Origin: an uncultured Solobacterium sp.
Lineage (GTDB): Bacteria; Bacillota_I; Bacilli_A; Erysipelotrichales; Erysipelotrichaceae
Direction of reading: 5' to 3'
Assembly (NCBI GenBank): GCA_905235315.1
Contig: CAJOLG010000029.1
Coordinates: 1 to 12,492 of the forward strand
DNA: 12,492 bases
Shown here piece by piece: positions 8,065-12,492 of the stretch. The number at the start of each line of letters is the position of its first letter. Positions within the stretch are counted from its first letter, which is position 1. The translations under genes and the position numbers were made by a program. The notes under the pieces are model-generated. The model made no database searches. It had not been told where the DNA came from and was given only the letters and a program-made list of their open reading frames with translations.

Positions 8065-8817
8065 ATGGCAAGAAAACCTATTATTGTCGGCAACTGGAAA
8101 ATGAACAAGACCCCTTCGGAAGCAGAAGAATTCATGAAGGGAATTGAGCAGGTCCTGACCGGAAGCGAAGCAGCGGACTATGGTGTCGGTGCTCCGTTTG
8201 TGGATCTCGATGTCTGCGTGAAGAACGCGAAGAACCTGATCATTGCGGCAGAGAACTGCAACGAAAAGGATTCCGGTGCGTATACCGGTGAAGTTTCCGT
8301 TCCGATGCTGAAGGAAGTCGGAATCACCTACTGCATTATCGGCCACAGCGAGCGCCGCACATACTATGCGGAAACAGACGCTGCATGTGCCGCAAAGGCG
8401 AAGCGCCTCCTCGCGGATAACATTATCCCGATTCTCTGCATCGGTGAGACCGAAGCACAGTATGATGCGGGTGAGACAGCGAATGTCATCAAGAGCCAGC
8501 TCGCAGGAAGCCTCGCAGGCCTGACTGGTGAGGAAGTTGCGAAGATGGTTATCGCATACGAGCCGATCTGGGCGATCGGAACCGGCAAATCCGCGGATGA
8601 AGCAACAGCGGAGAACTGCTGCAAACTCGTGCGTGATACCGTTAAGGATCTGTATGATGAAGCAACCGCAGAAGCAGTCCGCATCCAGTACGGCGGAAGC
8701 GTCAAGCCGACCAACATCAAGTCCTATATGGCATGCCCGGATATTGACGGTGCGCTCATCGGCGGTGCGTCCCTGAAAGTTGATTCCTTCAAGGAAATCA
8801 TCGACGCAACAAAGTAA
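8065..8817 (+). CDS. tpiA: Triose-phosphate isomerase
   Basis: This enzyme interconverts dihydroxyacetone phosphate and glyceraldehyde-3-phosphate. The 250-residue TIM barrel is complete: substrate residues in VGNWKMN (Asn10, Lys12), catalytic His94 in IIGHSERR, catalytic Glu167 in AYEPIWAIGTGK with the mobile loop 168-176, and the phosphate-binding YGGSV near the C-terminus. It begins nine bases after the pgk stop. The nearest GGAG (8046-8049, inside pgk) is 15 bases from the ATG, too far for a normal ribosome site, so translation probably depends on ribosomes finishing pgk. Codon bias matches pgk and eno, consistent with one highly expressed transcript. Confidence 0.98.
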   Translation: MARKPIIVGNWKMNKTPSEAEEFMKGIEQVLTGSEAADYGVGAPFVDLDVCVKNAKNLIIAAENCNEKDSGAYTGEVSVPMLKEVGITYCIIGHSERRTYYAETDAACAAKAKRLLADNIIPILCIGETEAQYDAGETANVIKSQLAGSLAGLTGEEVAKMVIAYEPIWAIGTGKSADEATAENCCKLVRDTVKDLYDEATAEAVRIQYGGSVKPTNIKSYMACPDIDGALIGGASLKVDSFKEIIDATK

Positions 8818-8825
8818 GGTTTCTT

Positions 8826-8841
8826 AAGACAGCTGAGTCTT
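8826..8841 (+). repeat. Short inverted repeat between tpiA and eno
   Basis: AAGAC (8826-8830) and GTCTT (8837-8841) flank AGCTGA in the 66-base tpiA-eno gap. The stem is only 5 bp and is followed by a short non-T-rich sequence, so it is not a convincing terminator. It may be an mRNA processing or stability element, or chance. I find no clear promoter in the gap, so eno is probably co-transcribed. Confidence 0.25.
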
Positions 8842-8883
8842 TGGAAATAAAGCAGTTAAGGTATTGAAGGAGGAAAAGAATTA

Positions 8884-10281
8884 ATGCCTTATATCGTAAG
8901 TGTTTATGCACGTGAAGTAATTGATTCCCGCGGTAACCCGACCGTTGAAGCAGAGGTTACCACAGAGTCCGGCGCATTCGGCCGTGCCATCGTTCCGTCC
9001 GGTGCATCCACCGGTGAACGTGAAGCGCTCGAACTTCGTGACGGCGACAAGAAGCGTTTCCTCGGTAAGGGAACTCTGAAGGCGGTTAACAACGTCAACA
9101 AAGTCATCGCACCGAAAATTATCGGCCTCGATGTAACATGCCAGAGCGAAATCGATAAGATCATGATCGATCTCGACGGAACAGCGTTCAAGTCCAAGCT
9201 CGGCGCGAACGCTACTCTCGCAGTTTCCCTCGCATGTGCACGCGCAGCAGCTGACTACTACGGAATGCCGCTGTACAAGTACATCGGCGGTGCCAACGCG
9301 AAGGTTCTCCCGGTTCCGATGATGAACGTCCTCAACGGCGGCAAGCATGCGGATTCTGCGGCAGACTGCCAGGAATACATGATTATGCCGGTAGGCGCAA
9401 AGAGTGTTCGTGAAGCCATCCGTATGGGTGCGGAAGTATTCCACGCTCTCAAGAAGGTTCTCAAGAAGTATGGTTATAACACCGCTGTCGGTGACGAAGG
9501 CGGATATGCGCCGTCCTGCGTACCTGGCGGCAAGGGACCCCTGGAGAAGTACGGAAACGAAGGACCGCTGGAGCTCATGGTTGAAGCAGTCAAGGAAGCC
9601 GGCTACAAGCTCGGTGATGATGTATGCTTCGCAATGGACCTCGCTTCTTCCGAATTCTATGATGCAAAGAAGAAGAAGTATGTTCTCGCTCGTTCCGGCG
9701 AAGGTGAGAAGACAAGCGATGAAATGATCGACCTCCTCGAGAAGTGGGTCAACAAATATCCGCTGATCTCCATCGAAGACGGCCTCGCAGAGAATGACTG
9801 GGACGGCTGGAAGAAACTGACAGACCGCCTCGGCAGCAAGTGCCAGCTCGTCGGTGATGACCTGTTCGTCACAAATACCACTTACATCAAGAAGGGTATT
9901 GAACTCGGCGTTGCCAACGCAGTTCTGATCAAGGTCAACCAGATCGGTACTCTGACCGAAACACTCGATGCGATCGAAATGGCGAAGGAAGCTTCCTACA
10001 CAGCGGTTGTTTCCCACCGTTCCGGTGAGTCGGAAGACACAACCATCTCCGATCTCGTAGTCGGTGTCAACGCAGGCCAGATCAAGACCGGTTCCATGAG
10101 CCGTACCGACCGTATTGCGAAGTACAACCAGCTCATGAGAATTGAAGAAGAGCTCGGACCTGTTGCGGATTATAAGGGCAAAAAGGCGTTCTACAACGTC
10201 AAGACACTCTCCGCGACTCCGGCAGCACCGAAGAAGGCTCCTGCGAAGAAGCCCGCTGCCAAGAAGACAGCGAAGAAGTAA
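8884..10281 (+). CDS. eno: Enolase with lysine-rich C-terminal tail
   Basis: Enolase dehydrates 2-phosphoglycerate to phosphoenolpyruvate and needs Mg2+. The catalytic set is complete: His155, Glu164 in CQEYM, Glu205 in GDEGG, metal ligands Asp252, Glu298 and Asp325, and catalytic Lys350 in IKVNQIG, followed by SHRSGE. The ribosome site AAGGAGG (8867-8873) is 10 bases before the ATG. At 465 residues it is about 35 longer than usual. An insertion of about ten residues, rich in Gly/Pro, lies near 213-224 just after GDEGGYAP. A tail of 25 residues (441-465) made mostly of Lys, Ala and Pro follows the normal end at AFYNVK. The loop near His155 reads HADSAADCQEY, unlike the usual HADNNVD form. Codon bias agrees with pgk. 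The tail is in frame and ends just before a strong terminator. Confidence 0.98.
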   Translation: MPYIVSVYAREVIDSRGNPTVEAEVTTESGAFGRAIVPSGASTGEREALELRDGDKKRFLGKGTLKAVNNVNKVIAPKIIGLDVTCQSEIDKIMIDLDGTAFKSKLGANATLAVSLACARAAADYYGMPLYKYIGGANAKVLPVPMMNVLNGGKHADSAADCQEYMIMPVGAKSVREAIRMGAEVFHALKKVLKKYGYNTAVGDEGGYAPSCVPGGKGPLEKYGNEGPLELMVEAVKEAGYKLGDDVCFAMDLASSEFYDAKKKKYVLARSGEGEKTSDEMIDLLEKWVNKYPLISIEDGLAENDWDGWKKLTDRLGSKCQLVGDDLFVTNTTYIKKGIELGVANAVLIKVNQIGTLTETLDAIEMAKEASYTAVVSHRSGESEDTTISDLVVGVNAGQIKTGSMSRTDRIAKYNQLMRIEEELGPVADYKGKKAFYNVKTLSATPAAPKKAPAKKPAAKKTAKK

Positions 10282-10294
10282 TTCGAAATCGCTG

Positions 10295-10328
10295 AAAGAT
10301 CATCTCCGGAAGGAGATGGTCTTTTTTT
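10295..10328 (+). terminator. Intrinsic terminator of the glycolytic cluster
   Basis: AAAGATCATCTCC (10295-10307) pairs with GGAGATGGTCTTT (10312-10324) with one G-U pair and a GGAA tetraloop, followed by seven T (10322-10328). It starts 14 bases after the eno stop. This is a strong rho-independent terminator for pgk-tpiA-eno. Confidence 0.95.
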
Positions 10329-10412
10329 GTCCTGCAGGGATCTTTTGACCGTGTGACAGCCAACAGGTCGGAAACAATATGGTCTGATATAAGATTTTTA
10401 AATAAATAGGGG

Positions 10413-10440
10413 ATGACACATTCTTTTCGTGTGGTATGAT
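10413..10440 (+). promoter_or_regulatory. lysS promoter
   Basis: ATGACA (10413-10418, five of six consensus bases), a 16-base spacer, and TATGAT (10435-10440) with an upstream TGG (10432-10434) form an extended -10 promoter. The predicted start, seven bases after the hexamer, is G10447, the first base of the T-box stem I. The stretch 10329-10412 between the eno terminator and this promoter holds nothing else that I recognise. Confidence 0.75.
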
Positions 10441-10446
10441 AACACC

Positions 10447-10660
10447 GTTGGCAGTGACAGAGAAAGAACGTTGCGGGCTTTCTGAAAGAGACCTTCCGTA
10501 TGGTGAAAGGAAGGGAAAGTGTGCTCTGTTTGTAAGGACTCCCGAGCCGACCGCGCTTCAGCGTTACCGAAGAAAATGAGGCACTGTATATAACATCTGA
10601 CAGTGTGAATCAGGGTGGTACCACGACCAAAGCGCTCGTCCCTCGAAGATCAGCGCTTTT
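10447..10660 (+). promoter_or_regulatory. T-box riboswitch leader of lysS
   Basis: The T-box sequence AGGGTGGTACCACG at 10612-10625 is near canonical. Its UGGU would pair with a tRNA ending ACCA. Stem I closes with GTTGGC (10447-10452) and GCCGAC (10546-10551). Its 5' strand (CAGTGA...GAGAAAGAA) closely resembles the B. subtilis glyQS leader as I recall it. The distal part has CTTTC/GAAAG (10478-10482, 10515-10519) and CCTTCC/GGAAGG (10492-10497, 10509-10514). Stem III is CACTGT/ACAGTG (10582-10587, 10600-10605). A lysine specifier AAG is available at 10534-10536. Uncharged tRNA-Lys binding would favour the antiterminator and so turn on lysS when lysine charging is low. The class is firm; the specifier register is inferred. 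Confidence 0.9.
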
Positions 10661-10664
10661 TATT
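10629..10664 (+). terminator. T-box attenuator terminator
   Basis: AAAGCGCT (10629-10636) pairs with AGCGCTTT (10652-10659). The loop contains CGTCCCT, usual downstream of a T-box, and the right arm runs into TTTTTATTT. This is the regulated terminator of the lysS leader, alternative to the antiterminator formed with the T-box sequence. Confidence 0.85.
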
Positions 10665-10669
10665 TATAC

Positions 10670-10675
10670 GGAGGG
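10670..10675 (+). promoter_or_regulatory. lysS ribosome site that decides the start
   Basis: GGAGGG at 10670-10675 lies just after the attenuator. It is 2 bases from an ATG at 10678 but 8 bases from the ATG at 10684, so the second ATG is the better start. A further in-frame ATG at 10615 lies inside the T-box sequence and is not a real start. Confidence 0.8.
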
Positions 10676-10683
10676 AAATGGAT

Positions 10684-12291
10684 ATGGCAGAAAACAACGA
10701 AGTCAGAACGCTCAGCGAACGGAAAGAACAGCTCGAAGCGAAACGGGAAGTAATCAGAGACAAAGCACAGGAAAAGAGAAAAGAGATCGTTAAAGAAATA
10801 AGTGAACGCGAGCTCAATGACCAGCAGAAGGTGCGCCGTCAGAAGATGGAAGCGCTTCGGGAACAGGGCATCGATCCGTACGGAAGCGGCTATGAACGCA
10901 CGCATCGCAGCGGAGATCTGCGCGCGCTTTACGGTGGGAAGAGTGCGGAAGAACTGGATGCGATCAATGCGGAAGTTTCGATTGCGGGCCGCATCATGTC
11001 CAAACGCCGGATGGGCAAACTTGGATTTATGCATATCCTGGACCGTGACGGCCGTATCCAGGTCGTTGTGAACAAGCGGATTGTCGGGGATGATGTGTAT
11101 GAGATTTTCAAAGCAAGTGATCTTGGAGACATCATCGGTATCAAGGGAAAAGTAATCAAAACACAGACCGGAGAACTGTCGGTGGAGGCGCATGAGTATA
11201 CACATCTTGCCAAGGCGCTGCGTCCGCTTCCGGAAAAGTTCCACGGTCTTACCGACAAGGAAGAGCGTTACCGCAGACGGTATCTGGATCTCATCATGAA
11301 TGACCGTTCGCGGGAGATTGCCATTCTCCGGCCGCGCATTATCCGTGCCATTCAGAAATACATGGATGACCATGGATATATCGAAGTGGAGACACCGGTA
11401 TTACAGCCGATTCTGGGCGGTGCTGCAGCACGTCCGTTCGTCACGCATCACAATAGCCTGGACCGTGATTTCTACCTGCGCATTGCGACAGAGCTTCCGC
11501 TCAAGCGTCTGATCGTAGGCGGTCTGGAAGGGGTCTATGAGATCGGCCGGATCTTCCGGAATGAAGGAATGGATCTCAAGCATAACCCGGAATTTACAAC
11601 GATGGAGGCATACTGCGCATACTCTGATCTCGAAGGCATGATGGAGCTTACCGAAGGCCTGTATGAGTATGTGGCGATGGAAGTGTTCGGAAGAACCGAG
11701 TTTGAGTTCATGGGCCATACCGTGAACCTGAAGGCACCGTATAAAAGATGGGATATGGTCGATGCGGTAAAAGAGGTCACCGGGGTGGATTTCCGTCAGC
11801 CGATGAGCGTGGAGGATGCCCTGAAACTTGCGGCGGAGCACAATGTGGAAGTTGCGCCGCACCAGCAAACGGTAGGCAATATCATTTCCCTGTTCTTCGA
11901 TCAGTTCTGTGAAGAGAAGATCATTGACCCGACGTTTGTGACCGGGCACCCGATTGAAATCTCTCCGCTGGCCAAGAAAAATTCTGCAGATCCCCGGTTT
12001 ACCGAGCGCTTTGAGACACTGATCTGCGGTGTGGAGTTCAACAATGCCTTCAGCGAACTGAATGATCCGATCGATCAGAAAGAACGGTTTGAGAAGCAGC
12101 TGGAAGCGAAGAAGCTCGGAGATGATGAAGCATCCGAGATGGATAATGACTATGTCGAAGCGCTGGAATACGGCATGCCTCCGACAGGCGGAATCGGATT
12201 CGGTATTGACCGTCTGGTGATGCTGCTGTGCGGTGTGGACAGTATCCGTGATGTTCTGCTTTTCCCGACAATGAAGCAGCGTGGAGAATGA
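10684..12291 (+). CDS. lysS: Lysyl-tRNA synthetase, class II
   Basis: LysS attaches lysine to tRNA-Lys in the cytoplasm. The 535 residues carry an OB-fold anticodon-binding domain at about 97-180, and a class II catalytic domain. Motif 1 is near 219-242 (EVETPVLQP), then GGAAARPFVTHHN. Motif 2 is near 289 (RIFRNEGMDLKHNPEFTTMEAY) and motif 3 near 502 (GIGFGIDRLVMLL). It ends in the family-typical SIRDVLLFPTMKQR. The conserved beginning LNDQQKVRRQKM appears only at residue 44. The preceding stretch of about 33 extra residues is almost all charged and predicted helical or coiled coil, absent from the roughly 500-residue forms such as B. subtilis LysS. The gene stands alone behind its own promoter and T-box leader, which matches its function. 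Confidence 0.97.
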   Translation: MAENNEVRTLSERKEQLEAKREVIRDKAQEKRKEIVKEISERELNDQQKVRRQKMEALREQGIDPYGSGYERTHRSGDLRALYGGKSAEELDAINAEVSIAGRIMSKRRMGKLGFMHILDRDGRIQVVVNKRIVGDDVYEIFKASDLGDIIGIKGKVIKTQTGELSVEAHEYTHLAKALRPLPEKFHGLTDKEERYRRRYLDLIMNDRSREIAILRPRIIRAIQKYMDDHGYIEVETPVLQPILGGAAARPFVTHHNSLDRDFYLRIATELPLKRLIVGGLEGVYEIGRIFRNEGMDLKHNPEFTTMEAYCAYSDLEGMMELTEGLYEYVAMEVFGRTEFEFMGHTVNLKAPYKRWDMVDAVKEVTGVDFRQPMSVEDALKLAAEHNVEVAPHQQTVGNIISLFFDQFCEEKIIDPTFVTGHPIEISPLAKKNSADPRFTERFETLICGVEFNNAFSELNDPIDQKERFEKQLEAKKLGDDEASEMDNDYVEALEYGMPPTGGIGFGIDRLVMLLCGVDSIRDVLLFPTMKQRGE

Positions 12292-12463
12292 AGCATCGAA
12301 AAGCGCCCTAAAACAGGCATTTATGAGGGGTCCGCGAATACGATTCGAGAAAAATTTGTACATTTCATAAGGTAAAAAATCCTCAACTGCCCACAATTTT
12401 TCCCCAATCATGAGTAAAAATACGTGCGGAATCCGTTAGGGATCCGTGAAATGACATACATCC
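12292..12463. other. Noncoding, locally AT-rich stretch after lysS
   Basis: No gene is supported here; the one short ORF (ATG at 12323, 15 codons) lacks a ribosome site. Between about 12350 and 12420 the sequence becomes AT-rich, with an imperfect inverted repeat AAAAATTTGT (12350-12359) and ACAATTTTT (12393-12401). A near-exact direct repeat, GGAATCCGT (12428-12436) and GGGATCCGT (12439-12447), is spaced 11 bases start to start. It may be a long lysS 3' untranslated region or hold a small RNA; neither is shown. Confidence 0.4.
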
Positions 12464-12487
12464 AAGGCTCTTATCCGAGAGCCTTTT
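12464..12487 (+). terminator. Intrinsic terminator at the right edge
   Basis: AAGGCTCT (12464-12471) and AGAGCCTT (12478-12485) form a perfect 8-bp stem with a six-base loop, running into TTTTCTCT. The T-tract is short. It is the first terminator-like hairpin after lysS, 172 bases past its stop codon. Confidence 0.8.
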
Positions 12488-12492
12488 CTCTA

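Noticed and set aside
6865..8346. A 493-codon minus-strand ORF opposite pgk and tpiA
   Set aside because: It mirrors two certain glycolytic genes, has no recognisable domain or ribosome site, and long antisense frames are expected from the strong codon bias of highly expressed genes.
8881..10017. A 378-codon minus-strand ORF opposite eno
   Set aside because: Shadow of enolase caused by biased codon use; no family motif and no upstream signals.
10204..10278. Repeated GCGAAGAAG-like units at the eno 3' end as a DNA repeat element
   Set aside because: Explained by the Lys/Ala/Pro codons of the enolase tail; in frame and not an independent repeat.
10615..10683. N-terminal extension of lysS from the ATG at 10615
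   Set aside because: These codons lie in the T-box sequence and attenuator hairpin; the ribosome site at 10670-10675 serves the ATG at 10684.
12323..12370. A 15-codon ORF after lysS
   Set aside because: No ribosome site and too short to judge.

Overview
The window looks like a chromosomal segment of a Bacillota (Firmicutes) bacterium of moderate GC. The evidence is strong AGGAGG-type ribosome sites, a T-box leader on an aminoacyl-tRNA synthetase gene, a lipobox lipoprotein paired with a FtsX-type ABC transporter, and a pgk-tpiA-eno glycolytic cluster. A class such as Erysipelotrichia is possible, but I cannot fix the taxon from this sequence. I see no rRNA, tRNA, insertion sequence, CRISPR array or phage gene.

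Layout. Positions 1-1597 hold proB and proA on the minus strand, read leftward with a 4-base ATGA overlap; proA runs off the left edge. They encode the first two steps of proline synthesis from glutamate. A 123-base divergent intergenic region (1598-1720) follows. It carries a probable proB promoter and, on the plus strand, an extended -10 promoter with a 9-bp inverted repeat at its start site.

Positions 1721-6766 are a tight three-gene plus-strand operon: a MacB/LolD-like ATPase, an eight-helix double-FtsX permease, and a lipoprotein with Leu-x-x-Gly heptad repeats. The genes overlap by 4 and 11 bases. The likely product is one envelope ABC complex, with the lipoprotein as its extracytoplasmic partner.

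Positions 6767-10328 are the lower-glycolysis genes pgk, tpiA and eno, with highly biased codon use, ending in a strong intrinsic terminator. Enolase carries a lysine/alanine/proline-rich histone-H1-like tail and a short internal insertion.

Positions 10413-12291 are lysS (class II lysyl-tRNA synthetase) behind its own promoter and a T-box riboswitch. LysS has an extra charged helical N-terminus of about 33 residues. The last 200 bases are noncoding and end in another intrinsic terminator.

The gene content is mostly housekeeping. The parts that merit a second look are the ABC/heptad-lipoprotein operon with its operator-like palindrome, the tailed enolase, the LysS extension, and the T-box specifier register.
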